Part shown: in pieces, positions 14,651 to 22,148 of the stretch
Layout: each line of letters starts with the position of its first letter
How positions within the stretch are numbered: the first letter of the stretch is position 1
Translations under genes and position numbers: made by a program
NCBI GenBank assembly: GCA_934725085.1
Contig: CAKVAL010000026.1
Coordinates: 1 to 24,205, forward strand
Direction of reading: 5' to 3'
DNA: 24,205 nucleotides
From: an uncultured Erysipelotrichaceae bacterium
Lineage (GTDB): Bacteria; Bacillota_I; Bacilli_A; Erysipelotrichales; Erysipelotrichaceae
The notes under the pieces: model-generated
The model's input: only the letters and a program-made list of their open reading frames with translations
Told to the model about the DNA's origin: nothing
Databases searched by the model: none

Positions 14651-16171
14651 TTAAGCACCATAGATTTCTTTATAATCCTTTAAGATAGCTGCAGTAGCAT
14701 CTTTCAACTTTGCAACTAGCTCATCAGATAAAATTTGTTTCTCTTCAATCTCCTTAACAAGATCACTATACTTTTCCTTATAAGTCTTAAGCATATAAGT
14801 CTCAAAGTCTCTTACTTTTTCAATAGGAAGCTCCTTTAAGAAACCATACTTAGCAGCAAATAAAGATAATACTTGTTCACTCATTGAAAGAGGTGAATAT
14901 TGTGCTTGTTTCAATAATTCAGTTAAACGAGCACCCTTTTCAATAGTAGCCTTAGTAGCTGCATCCAAATCACTACCAAATTGTGCAAATGATAATAACT
15001 CATGGTATTGAGCTAAATCAAGCTTTAATGAACTTGATACAGCCTTCATAGCCTTAGTTTGAGCAGCACTACCAACTCTACTTACAGAAAGACCAGAGTC
15101 AACTGCAGGTCTTACACCTGAATTGAATAATTCTGTTTGTAAGAAAATCTGACCATCAGTAATTGAAATAACATTAGTTGGAATATATGCAGAAATATCA
15201 CCAGCTTGTGTTTCAATAATAGGTAAAGCAGTTAAAGAACCACCACCTAATTCATCAGACAACTTAGCAGCTCTTTCAAGTAATCTTGAATGCAAGTAGA
15301 AAACATCACCGGGATAAGCTTCTCTACCTGGAGGACGACGTAATAGTAAAGACATTGTACGATAAGCTACCGCATGCTTACTTAAGTCATCATATACAAT
15401 TAAGACATCCTTGCCTTGTTCCATCCATTCTTCACCAATAGCACAACCTGCATAAGGTGCAAGATATTGAAGTGGAGCAAGTTCACTGGCACTAGCACAT
15501 ACAATAGTTGTATATTCCATAGCACCATGTTGTCTTAACTTTTCGCTAATTTGAGCAACAGTACTTGCCTTTTGACCAATAGCGACATAAATACAATTTA
15601 CATTCTTACCCTTTTGGTTGATAATCGCATCAGTTGCGATAGCTGTCTTACCAGTTTGTCTATCACCGATGATTAATTCTCTTTGACCCTTACCGATAGG
15701 AATCATTGAGTCAACAACCTTTAAACCTGTCATAAGAGGTTGGCATACTGACTTACGAGTCATAACACCAGGAGCAACTCTTTCTACAGGACGAAACTTC
15801 TTAGCGTTAATAGGTTCCTTACCATCGATTGCTTGTCCTAGAGCATTTACAACTCTACCAAGCATCTCATCACCTACTGGAACTTCAACGATTCTACCAG
15901 TTCTTTTTACTTCATCATTTTCCTTGATGTTAGTATCATCACCAAGTAAAACCGCACCAACACTATCTTCCTCAAGATTTAGGACCATTCCATAAACGCC
16001 ACCTGGGAACTCTAATAGTTCACTAGACATGGCATTTTCAAGTCCTTGGATAATGGCGATACCATCACCAATTTTAACGATAGTACCTACATCGTCAGCT
16101 TTAATTTCAGCACTATAATTTTCAATTTGTTTCTTAATTAAAGCACTAATTTCACTTGCCTTAAGCTCCAT
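14651..16171 (-). CDS. atpA: F1Fo-ATP synthase subunit alpha
   Basis: Non-catalytic nucleotide-binding subunit of the F1 head. It has the P-loop GDRQTGKTA at about 169-177 and the arginine-finger motif SVSRVGSAAQ. I set the start at the ATG at 16169-16171, giving 506 residues beginning MELKASEISALIK, as in other alpha subunits. The AAAGG ribosome site is 9 bases upstream of it. An in-frame ATG 9 bases further up directly abuts that site and is unlikely. The gene overlaps the end of atpH by 11 bases, so coupled translation is expected. Confidence 0.98.
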   Translation of the reverse strand: MELKASEISALIKKQIENYSAEIKADDVGTIVKIGDGIAIIQGLENAMSSELLEFPGGVYGMVLNLEEDSVGAVLLGDDTNIKENDEVKRTGRIVEVPVGDEMLGRVVNALGQAIDGKEPINAKKFRPVERVAPGVMTRKSVCQPLMTGLKVVDSMIPIGKGQRELIIGDRQTGKTAIATDAIINQKGKNVNCIYVAIGQKASTVAQISEKLRQHGAMEYTTIVCASASELAPLQYLAPYAGCAIGEEWMEQGKDVLIVYDDLSKHAVAYRTMSLLLRRPPGREAYPGDVFYLHSRLLERAAKLSDELGGGSLTALPIIETQAGDISAYIPTNVISITDGQIFLQTELFNSGVRPAVDSGLSVSRVGSAAQTKAMKAVSSSLKLDLAQYHELLSFAQFGSDLDAATKATIEKGARLTELLKQAQYSPLSMSEQVLSLFAAKYGFLKELPIEKVRDFETYMLKTYKEKYSDLVKEIEEKQILSDELVAKLKDATAAILKDYKEIYGA

Positions 16172-16706
16172 AGACACCATCCTTTCTCTTTAAAATCTCT
16201 TCCATCTGTTTAATCCTTTGTTTCATCGTGTTATCGATTACCTTTTCTTCAATAGTCACACGGAAACCTGAAATAAGGTCCTTATTGATTTTTGGCTTTA
16301 GAACTACAGTATATTCACCATCACTTAAGGCTTTTTCAAGCCTTAAAATTGACTCTTCATCTAGTTCTCTAGCTGTTTCAATAACACCTTCTTTTATCTT
16401 TAATTGTTCGTTACAAAGCTTATGAAATTCTTCAAAAATGTCATCGTAATAAACCATGCGATCTTTATCAATAAGCAAGAATAAGAAATTCAAGACATAT
16501 TGATCTACATGCTTATCAAATGCATTCTTAACAAGATCTTTTTTCTCCTCTTTAGAAACCTTATAGCTTTTTATAAAAGGAAGCACATTAGATTCATCAA
16601 AAGTTACCTTAACAAAATCAATTTGTTCCTTATATTCAGCTACCTTATTTTTTTCAAGTGCTAAAGAGAAAAGTCCTTCACCATAACGCTTAGCTAAAAC
16701 ACTCAT
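16161..16706 (-). CDS. atpH: F1Fo-ATP synthase subunit delta
   Basis: Delta links the peripheral stalk to the top of the F1 head. The 181 residues match the OSCP/delta family: an N-terminal helical bundle beginning VLAKRYGEGLFSLALEK, and a C-terminal region ending in a strand-helix with SGFRVTIEEKVID. The start codon overlaps the atpF stop by 4 bases (ATGA), implying coupled translation. Confidence 0.96.
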   Translation of the reverse strand: MSVLAKRYGEGLFSLALEKNKVAEYKEQIDFVKVTFDESNVLPFIKSYKVSKEEKKDLVKNAFDKHVDQYVLNFLFLLIDKDRMVYYDDIFEEFHKLCNEQLKIKEGVIETARELDEESILRLEKALSDGEYTVVLKPKINKDLISGFRVTIEEKVIDNTMKQRIKQMEEILKRKDGVYGA

Positions 16707-17203
16707 TTCTTCTCTCCAATAAAGTCTTCAATAGCCTTCTTATCATCGCTAGTCGTAGCTTTATCTTGCATAAGTTTACTAACAGCAGCCATCGCAACAT
16801 CGACCATTTCATCGTGGATTCTATCTTGAGCATCCCTCTCTTTTTGTTCGATTTCCTTATCAGCCAAAGCCAACTTAGCACTAGCCTCACTATTAGCCTT
16901 ATTAACAATCTCAGCTCTTAGATTTTCAGCCTCTTTACGAGCACTCTCAACTATTTCACCAGATCTGTTACGAGCATGTTCTAATTCTTCTTTTGCCTTA
17001 TCAAGTTCAACAGAAGCATCTTCTCTTAACTTTTGACTAGACATAAGGTTTTCATTCATCTTATCTCTTCTTTTAGCTAGAATGTCTCTAGCAGGCTTCC
17101 ATAATAACTTCTTACATAACAAAAATAGAACCAACGTTGAACAAAGCTGGACAAGCATCGTGATCCAATTGGGAAATAGTACACCTTGAATATCAAAAGT
17201 CAT
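16703..17203 (-). CDS. atpF: F1Fo-ATP synthase subunit b
   Basis: Peripheral-stalk subunit. The 166 residues have one membrane helix at about 13-31, then a long charged coiled coil (about 40-140) and a C-terminal helix that meets delta. Only one b gene is present, so a homodimeric stalk is expected. The ribosome site AAGGG is close to the ATG. It ends with TGA inside the ATGA overlap with atpH, one of only two TGA stops in the window. Confidence 0.96.
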   Translation of the reverse strand: MTFDIQGVLFPNWITMLVQLCSTLVLFLLCKKLLWKPARDILAKRRDKMNENLMSSQKLREDASVELDKAKEELEHARNRSGEIVESARKEAENLRAEIVNKANSEASAKLALADKEIEQKERDAQDRIHDEMVDVAMAAVSKLMQDKATTSDDKKAIEDFIGEKK

Positions 17204-17221
17204 CTCTTACCCTTTTGATCC

Positions 17222-17452
17222 TTAGTAAACGAAAATCAACAATAAAGAAATTAATAGACCGTAAATAGCACAAGTTTCTGAAATGGCAGCACCAACGATT
17301 GCTTGTGATCTAATCTTATCAGCAGCATCTGGGTTCTTACCAATTGCTTCTACAGCCTTTGCACCTACGTTACCTTCACCTAATGCAGTACCAAAACCTG
17401 TGAATACTGCAATAGCAGCAGCGATTGCGATTAATCCTCTTTCTAATTCCAT
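17222..17452 (-). CDS. atpE: F1Fo-ATP synthase subunit c (predicted Na+-binding, two carboxylates)
   Basis: The 76-residue hairpin forms the rotor ring. Helix 1 (about 5-35) and helix 2 (about 48-75) flank the polar loop GKNPDA. The ion-carrying carboxylate is Glu59. Aligned with the Na+ c subunit of Ilyobacter tartaricus, Gln32 corresponds to Glu26 here, Glu65 to Glu59, Ser66 to Thr60 and Tyr70 to Tyr64. Two glutamates 33 residues apart with a neighbouring hydroxyl and Tyr match the two-carboxylate Na+ motif described for Fusobacterium nucleatum. Position 61 is Cys where those proteins have Thr. A Na+-coupled enzyme is therefore inferred. A caution is that streptococcal c subunits also have the helix-1 Glu, without the hydroxyl or Tyr. 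An AAGGAGG ribosome site is 9 bases upstream. Confidence 0.96.
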   Translation of the reverse strand: MELERGLIAIAAAIAVFTGFGTALGEGNVGAKAVEAIGKNPDAADKIRSQAIVGAAISETCAIYGLLISLLLIFVY

Positions 17453-17465
17453 AAATAAAACCTCC

Positions 17466-18155
17466 TTATTTTTCTGGCAATTCTTTTCCGATAAATATAA
17501 TTGTTAAAGACGTAAAGATAAACGTCTGCAACAAACTAGAAATTAAGTCAAAGTATGAATGAAGTACAGGTGCCAAAACAACACCAACAAAGTCAAATTT
17601 TCCAATTAGTGGAATAAGACTAGAAACATACCCTGAGAACGTATAGAACAATGTCATAATGATCGTTCCCGCTAAAACATTAGCGAAAAGACGCATTGAC
17701 ATAGAAATAACTGGTGAAATCTTACCAATTATGTTCATTGGTAAAAATAAAAACATTGGTTCAAATAAGCCCTTAACATAGTTTTTAATACCATTGTACT
17801 TAATACTATTTACTTCAACCATCGTGATAGTAATAATAGCTAAAGTCAAAGTAACTGAGAAGTTCCCGGTAGGAACAGCTTGGTTACCAAACAATCCTGA
17901 TATTGAAGACAAGAAGATGTAACCCCATAAGTATCCAACATAAGGACCCAAGTAATCAAAAATCTCATCATTAACGTCAGCTTTAACTGAATTATCTACC
18001 ATTTCAACAGCAGTTAGAGCCAATAATACCAGTCCCTTTGGCTCTGAATAGGGATCGAATTCTCTAAGTGCCTTATTCAGTATCAACAGAATAACTGCTA
18101 AAATAGCTGAAATAATAAGGATAGAGAATACGTGTGCTTGAATTGTAATAGTCAT
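17466..18155 (-). CDS. atpB: F1Fo-ATP synthase subunit a
   Basis: Membrane stator that forms the two ion half-channels beside the c ring. The 229 residues hold about five or six membrane helices. The essential arginine is Arg155 in SMSMRLFANVLAG, equal to E. coli Arg210. The last helix contains YFDLISSLLQTFIFTSLT, with Gln210 at the position of E. coli Gln252. The start overlaps the preceding atpI-like gene by 4 bases (ATGA), so translation is probably coupled. Confidence 0.97.
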   Translation of the reverse strand: MTITIQAHVFSILIISAILAVILLILNKALREFDPYSEPKGLVLLALTAVEMVDNSVKADVNDEIFDYLGPYVGYLWGYIFLSSISGLFGNQAVPTGNFSVTLTLAIITITMVEVNSIKYNGIKNYVKGLFEPMFLFLPMNIIGKISPVISMSMRLFANVLAGTIIMTLFYTFSGYVSSLIPLIGKFDFVGVVLAPVLHSYFDLISSLLQTFIFTSLTIIFIGKELPEK

Positions 18156-18478
18156 TTTTTAATAACAGCCTCGATAATCAATTTAACCTTAATAACAAGT
18201 AAGCCTACTACTACCCCAATATAATTAAATATATTTGGTAATAAGAAGCTAATAACAAGAGGAACAGCTAATAAGCTTGTGCTAAATAGTGCTCCTAGAA
18301 TCACCCAAGAGTTGTAATGTTCTAGGTGATTATAACGATATTCAATTAGGCGATAATTTAGGAAAGAAAAGGTGAATCCTAGTAACACACCTAATGAAAT
18401 CTTATAGTCTATAAGTAAAAAGATGGCTGCGATTAATAAACTTAATACAAGCTCACTAAAAAAACCTCTTTTACTCAT
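18152..18478 (-). CDS. AtpI-like small membrane protein heading the ATP synthase operon
   Basis: From the ATG at 18476-18478 the protein has 108 residues and about four membrane helices (roughly 8-23, 27-42, 58-80 and 84-104). Position, size and topology match the AtpI/ATP-synt_I group, small proteins first in atp operons that have been implicated in c-ring assembly or Mg2+ uptake. Sequence similarity alone would not make the case, so I leave the symbol blank. A longer version from a TTG at 18496 would include promoter sequence and is rejected. The extended -10 at 18485-18493 puts +1 on or beside the A of this ATG, and no Shine-Dalgarno exists, so the mRNA may be leaderless. It ends with TGA in an ATGA overlap with atpB. 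Confidence 0.82.
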   Translation of the reverse strand: MSKRGFFSELVLSLLIAAIFLLIDYKISLGVLLGFTFSFLNYRLIEYRYNHLEHYNSWVILGALFSTSLLAVPLVISFLLPNIFNYIGVVVGLLVIKVKLIIEAVIKK

Positions 18479-18484
18479 AATCGT

Positions 18485-18493
18485 ATTATAGCA
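18485..18493 (-). promoter_or_regulatory. Extended -10 promoter of the ATP synthase operon
   Basis: The minus strand reads TGCTATAAT, an extended -10 with perfect TATAAT at 18485-18490. The -35 region at 17-base spacing (AAACAT) is poor, as is common with extended -10 promoters. Only six bases separate the -10 from the ATG, so +1 falls at the start codon. Confidence 0.65.
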
Positions 18494-18539
18494 CAAGCTT
18501 TTTCATCATGTTTTCTAATAAAGTGCCAAATATGCGCAA

Positions 18540-18628
18540 TTTTACATACAAAAATTATAATGTCAAAAACACCAGATAATCCCCTTCCTTATTAATTAAT
18601 ATAGGTTTTAAACTTTTTTACATACAAA
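18540..18628 (+). repeat. Two exact 13-base direct repeats in the atp-ppdK divergent region
   Basis: TTTTACATACAAA occurs at 18540-18552 and again at 18616-18628, 76 bases apart, inside the 216-base gap between the two divergent operons. AT-rich flanks differ. It could be a pair of operator sites or chance in an AT-rich gap. I see no known operator consensus (no cre, Rex or Fur box) in it. Confidence 0.4.
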
Positions 18629-18652
18629 TAACAATAAAAGATTTAAGAATAT

Positions 18653-18661
18653 TGATATAAT
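18653..18661 (+). promoter_or_regulatory. Extended -10 promoter of ppdK
   Basis: The sequence TGATATAAT is an extended -10 with perfect TATAAT at 18656-18661. The -35 position (AATAAA) is weak. Transcription would start near 18668, giving a leader of about 27 bases with the GAAGGAG ribosome site before the ATG at 18695. A second TATAAT at 18556-18561 might be an additional upstream promoter. Confidence 0.6.
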
Positions 18662-18694
18662 GATAAAGCTAATTAAAGAAGGAGAAAAAAATAG

Positions 18695-21325
18695 ATGAGC
18701 AAGAAATATGTTTATATGTTTGCAGAAGGCAATGCAAGCATGCGTGAACTTCTTGGTGGTAAGGGTGCTAACTTAGCTGAAATGTCAAGTCTAGGACTAC
18801 CTGTTCCTTTTGGTTTCACAATTTCAACTGAAGCTTGTACAGCTTACTATGATGACGGTAAGAAAATTAACGACGACATCATGGCTCAAGTTAAAGAATC
18901 TTTAGCTAAACTTGAAGAACAAGCCGGCAAGAAGTTAGGTGATGAAAACAACCCTCTTCTTGTTTCAGTTAGATCTGGAGCAAGAGCAAGTATGCCTGGT
19001 ATGATGGATACAATTCTTAACCTAGGTATCAATGATAAGGTTGTTGAAACAATTGCCGAAAAGACTGGTAATAGACGTTTCGCTTATGACTCTTATAGAC
19101 GTTTCATTCAAATGTTCTCAGACGTTGTAATGGAATTATCTAAGAAGCGTTTCGAAGAAATTATCGACGAAGTTAAGGAAGCTAAGGGCGTTAAGCTTGA
19201 TACTGAACTTGATGTAGCTGATATGGAAGAATTAGTTAGAAGATTTAAGGCATTCTATAAGGAAAACTTAAATGAAGACTTCCCTCAAGACACTAATGTT
19301 CAATTAGAAAGAGCTATCGAGGCAGTATTCAGATCTTGGAATAACCCAAGAGCTATCTTCTATCGTAAGGAAAATGATATCCCATCTTCTTGGGGAACTG
19401 CAGTTAACGTTCAAATGATGGTATTCGGTAACATGGGTGATGATTGTGGTACAGGTGTTGCCTTCACAAGAAACCCAGCTACTGGTGAGAATAAGTTATT
19501 TGGTGAATTCTTAATGAATGCTCAAGGTGAAGACGTTGTTGCTGGTGTTAGAACTCCGCAAACAATCGATCAACTTAAGGAAGTTATGCCTGAAGCTTAT
19601 GAAGAATTCAAGAAGATTTGTGATACTCTTGAACATCATTATCATGATATGCAAGATATGGAATTCACTATCGAACATAAGAAATTATTCATGTTACAAA
19701 CAAGAAACGGTAAGCGTACAGCTGCTGCTGCATTGAAGATCGCTTGTGACATGGTTGATGAAGGTTTAGTTGATACTGATAAGGCATTATTGATGGTTGA
19801 ACCTAAGCAATTAGATTCTCTATTACACCCTCAATTCAATGCTGAAGCATTAAAGAATGCTACTCCTATTACTAAGGGTCTAGCTGCTTCTCCTGGTGCT
19901 GCATGTGGTCAAATCGTATTCTCAGCTGAAGATGCTAAGGAAGAACATGCTAAGGGTAAGAAGGTAGTTCTAGTAAGACTTGAAACTTCTCCAGAAGATA
20001 TCGAAGGTATGGCTGTTGCTGAAGGCGTACTAACAGTTAGAGGTGGTATGACATCTCACGCTGCTGTAGTTGCTAGAGGTATGGGTGAATGCTGTGTATC
20101 TGGTTGTGGTGATATCAAGATCAACTATGAAACTAAGACATTTGAATTAAACGGTAAGACTTACCATGAATTCGATTGGATTTCATTAGATGGTACTACA
20201 GGTTGCGTATATGGCGAAGCTATCCCTACAGAACCTGCTACAATCTCTGGTTACTTCAAGCGTTTCATGGACTGGGCAGATGAGAGAAGAGATCTAAAGA
20301 TTAGAACTAATGCTGATACTCCTCGTGATGCTAAGCAAGCATTAGAATTTGGTGCTGAAGGTATTGGTCTTGTTAGAACTGAACATATGTTCTTCGAAGC
20401 TACTAAAATCAAGGCTATCAGAGAAATGATCGTTTCTAAGACTGTTGAACAAAGAAAAGCAGCTCTAGAAAAAGTATTAGCTTTACAACAAGCTGACTTC
20501 GAAGGCATCTATGAAGCTATGGAAGGCAATCCAGTGACTATTCGTTACTTAGATCCACCTTTGCATGAATTCGTTCCTACAGGTGAAAAGGAAATCGTTG
20601 AATTAGCTGCTGATATGAACATGCCAGTTGATGAATTAAAGGCTATTATCGCTAACTTACATGAAGTTAACCCAATGATGGGCCATAGAGGTTGTAGATT
20701 AGCTGTTACTTATCCTGAAATTGCTGAAACTCAAACTAAGGCTGTTATCGGTGCTGCTATTAACACTCAAAGAAAGCATCCAGATTGGAATGTAGTTCCT
20801 GAAATCATGATCCCACTTGTTGGTGATGTTAAGGAATTAAAGTTCGTTAAGGATATCGTTGTTAAGACTGCTCAAGAAATGATTGCTAGAAGTGATATCA
20901 AGTTAAGCTACCATGTTGGTACTATGATTGAAATCCCTCGTGCTGCTATCTTAGCTGGTGAAATCGCTAGAGAAGCTGAATTCTTCTCATTCGGTACAAA
21001 CGACTTAACACAAATGACATTTGGTTTCTCAAGAGATGATGCTGCTAAGTTCTTAGGCGATTACTACAACGCTAAGATCTATGAACAAGATCCATTCCAA
21101 AGAGTTGACCAAAGAGGTGTAGGCGTACTAGTTAAACTAGCTGCTGACCAAGGTAGAGCTACAAGACCTAATATCAAGTTAGGTGTATGTGGTGAACATG
21201 GTGGTGATCCTTCTTCTATCGAATTCTTCCATAAAGTTGGATTAAATTATGTTTCTTGCTCACCTTATAGAGTACCTATCGCAAGACTTGCTGCTGCTCA
21301 AGCTGCTATCAAGTTCCCTAGATAG
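18695..21325 (+). CDS. ppdK: Pyruvate, phosphate dikinase
   Basis: PPDK interconverts pyruvate + ATP + phosphate and phosphoenolpyruvate + AMP + pyrophosphate. In fermenting anaerobes it can run toward pyruvate and save energy as ATP from PPi. The 876 residues are nearly the length of the Clostridium symbiosum enzyme. The N-terminal ATP-grasp domain includes GGKGANLAEM (21-30) and RSGARASMPGMMDT (93-106). The swivelling domain has the phosphohistidine His455 in GGMTSHAAVVARG, the same number as in C. symbiosum. The C-terminal TIM barrel has catalytic Cys832 in CGEHGGDP. Codon choice is strongly biased to GGT, GCT, GTT, GAA and AAG, which suggests a very highly expressed gene. It is transcribed alone, divergent from the ATP synthase operon, and ends in its own terminator. 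Confidence 0.99.
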   Translation: MSKKYVYMFAEGNASMRELLGGKGANLAEMSSLGLPVPFGFTISTEACTAYYDDGKKINDDIMAQVKESLAKLEEQAGKKLGDENNPLLVSVRSGARASMPGMMDTILNLGINDKVVETIAEKTGNRRFAYDSYRRFIQMFSDVVMELSKKRFEEIIDEVKEAKGVKLDTELDVADMEELVRRFKAFYKENLNEDFPQDTNVQLERAIEAVFRSWNNPRAIFYRKENDIPSSWGTAVNVQMMVFGNMGDDCGTGVAFTRNPATGENKLFGEFLMNAQGEDVVAGVRTPQTIDQLKEVMPEAYEEFKKICDTLEHHYHDMQDMEFTIEHKKLFMLQTRNGKRTAAAALKIACDMVDEGLVDTDKALLMVEPKQLDSLLHPQFNAEALKNATPITKGLAASPGAACGQIVFSAEDAKEEHAKGKKVVLVRLETSPEDIEGMAVAEGVLTVRGGMTSHAAVVARGMGECCVSGCGDIKINYETKTFELNGKTYHEFDWISLDGTTGCVYGEAIPTEPATISGYFKRFMDWADERRDLKIRTNADTPRDAKQALEFGAEGIGLVRTEHMFFEATKIKAIREMIVSKTVEQRKAALEKVLALQQADFEGIYEAMEGNPVTIRYLDPPLHEFVPTGEKEIVELAADMNMPVDELKAIIANLHEVNPMMGHRGCRLAVTYPEIAETQTKAVIGAAINTQRKHPDWNVVPEIMIPLVGDVKELKFVKDIVVKTAQEMIARSDIKLSYHVGTMIEIPRAAILAGEIAREAEFFSFGTNDLTQMTFGFSRDDAAKFLGDYYNAKIYEQDPFQRVDQRGVGVLVKLAADQGRATRPNIKLGVCGEHGGDPSSIEFFHKVGLNYVSCSPYRVPIARLAAAQAAIKFPR

Positions 21326-21338
21326 TCAATAAACAATT

Positions 21339-21368
21339 AAAGCTCTCAATCAAACGAGAGCTTTTCTT
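21339..21368 (+). terminator. Rho-independent terminator of ppdK
   Basis: A perfect 9-bp stem (AAAGCTCTC with GAGAGCTTT) closes an 8-base loop and is followed by a short T-rich tail. It lies 13 bases after the ppdK stop and faces the transporter terminator at 21375-21405 from the opposite strand. Confidence 0.85.
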
Positions 21369-21374
21369 ATACCC

Positions 21375-21405
21375 AAAATAAAAGCCATTACATAAGTAAC
21401 AGCTT
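21375..21405 (-). terminator. Rho-independent terminator of the lysine transporter operon
   Basis: On the minus strand, a 10-bp stem (AAGCTGTTAC with GTAATGGCTT, two G-T pairs) closes a 4-base loop, followed by the T-rich tail TTTATTTT. It lies just after the ATPase gene. Confidence 0.75.
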
Positions 21406-21410
21406 ATATC

Positions 21411-22148
21411 TTATTTATTTACTACCTTAGATAAGAATTCCTTAGTTCTTTCATTATCGGGATGATCAAATATCTTTTCAGGGCTACCCTCTTCTGCAAT
21501 CAAACCATCTTCCATAAAGATAACTCTATTAGAAACTTGTTTCGCAAAGCCCATTTCATGTGTAACAACAATCATTGTCATACCCTCTTTAGCTAATTCT
21601 CGCATAACATTTAATACTTCATTAACCATTTCAGGATCTAGGGCACTTGTAGGCTCATCAAACAACAATACCTCAGGTTCCATAGCCAAGGCTCTTGCGA
21701 TGGCAACTCTTTGTTTCTGACCACCTGAAATTTGATCAGGTCTTGCGTTAATATATTCAGCCATACCTACCTTTTGTAGATACATCAGTGCATTCTCTTT
21801 AGCTTCTTCACGTGACTTCTTTAAAACCTTAACCTGTCCAATAATGCAGTTTTCTAAAACAGTCATATTATTAAATAAATTAAATGATTGGAAGCACATA
21901 CCAACATGACTTCTATAAGTATCTAACTTGCAATCCTTAGCCAATACTGATTCGCCGTGATAAAGAACATCGCCACCACTTGGAGTCTCTAACAAGTTAA
22001 TGCATCTTAACATTGTAGACTTGCCAGAACCAGAAGCACCAATAATACAAGTAACATCACCCTTGTTTACTTTAAAGTTAATATCTTTTAAAACAACATG
22101 ATCACCAAAGGCCTTAGATAAGTGTTTAATTTCAATAATAGGTTCCAT
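21411..22148 (-). CDS. Amino-acid (probably lysine) ABC transporter, ATP-binding protein
   Basis: ATPase of a polar amino-acid importer (HisP/GlnQ/ArtP type). The 245 residues contain all motifs: Walker A GASGSGKST (37-45), Q-loop Gln87, signature SGGQKQR (141-147), Walker B LLFDEP (161-166) and H-loop His197. The TSALDPEMV sequence after Walker B is typical of this subfamily. The start codon shares one base with the permease stop (TAATG), with an AAGGAGGG ribosome site 9 bases before it. The substrate is inferred from the lysine riboswitch upstream of the operon; the ATPase itself does not reveal it. Confidence 0.97.
   Translation of the reverse strand: MEPIIEIKHLSKAFGDHVVLKDINFKVNKGDVTCIIGASGSGKSTMLRCINLLETPSGGDVLYHGESVLAKDCKLDTYRSHVGMCFQSFNLFNNMTVLENCIIGQVKVLKKSREEAKENALMYLQKVGMAEYINARPDQISGGQKQRVAIARALAMEPEVLLFDEPTSALDPEMVNEVLNVMRELAKEGMTMIVVTHEMGFAKQVSNRVIFMEDGLIAEEGSPEKIFDHPDNERTKEFLSKVVNK

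Noticed and set aside
16690..16908. 72-codon minus-strand ORF inside atpF
   Set aside because: It is a shadow frame of the atpF coiled-coil region, with a low-complexity Leu/Arg composition and no ribosome site.
18486..18509. Seven-codon ORF (MMKKLVL) upstream of the ATP synthase operon, as a possible leader peptide
   Set aside because: It overlaps the -10 element and lies upstream of the predicted transcript start, so it would not be transcribed from that promoter.
18540..18628. Catabolite-control (cre) or redox (Rex) operator in the atp-ppdK gap
   Set aside because: The repeats lack the cre core and the TTGTGA-type Rex palindrome, and they are not inverted repeats.
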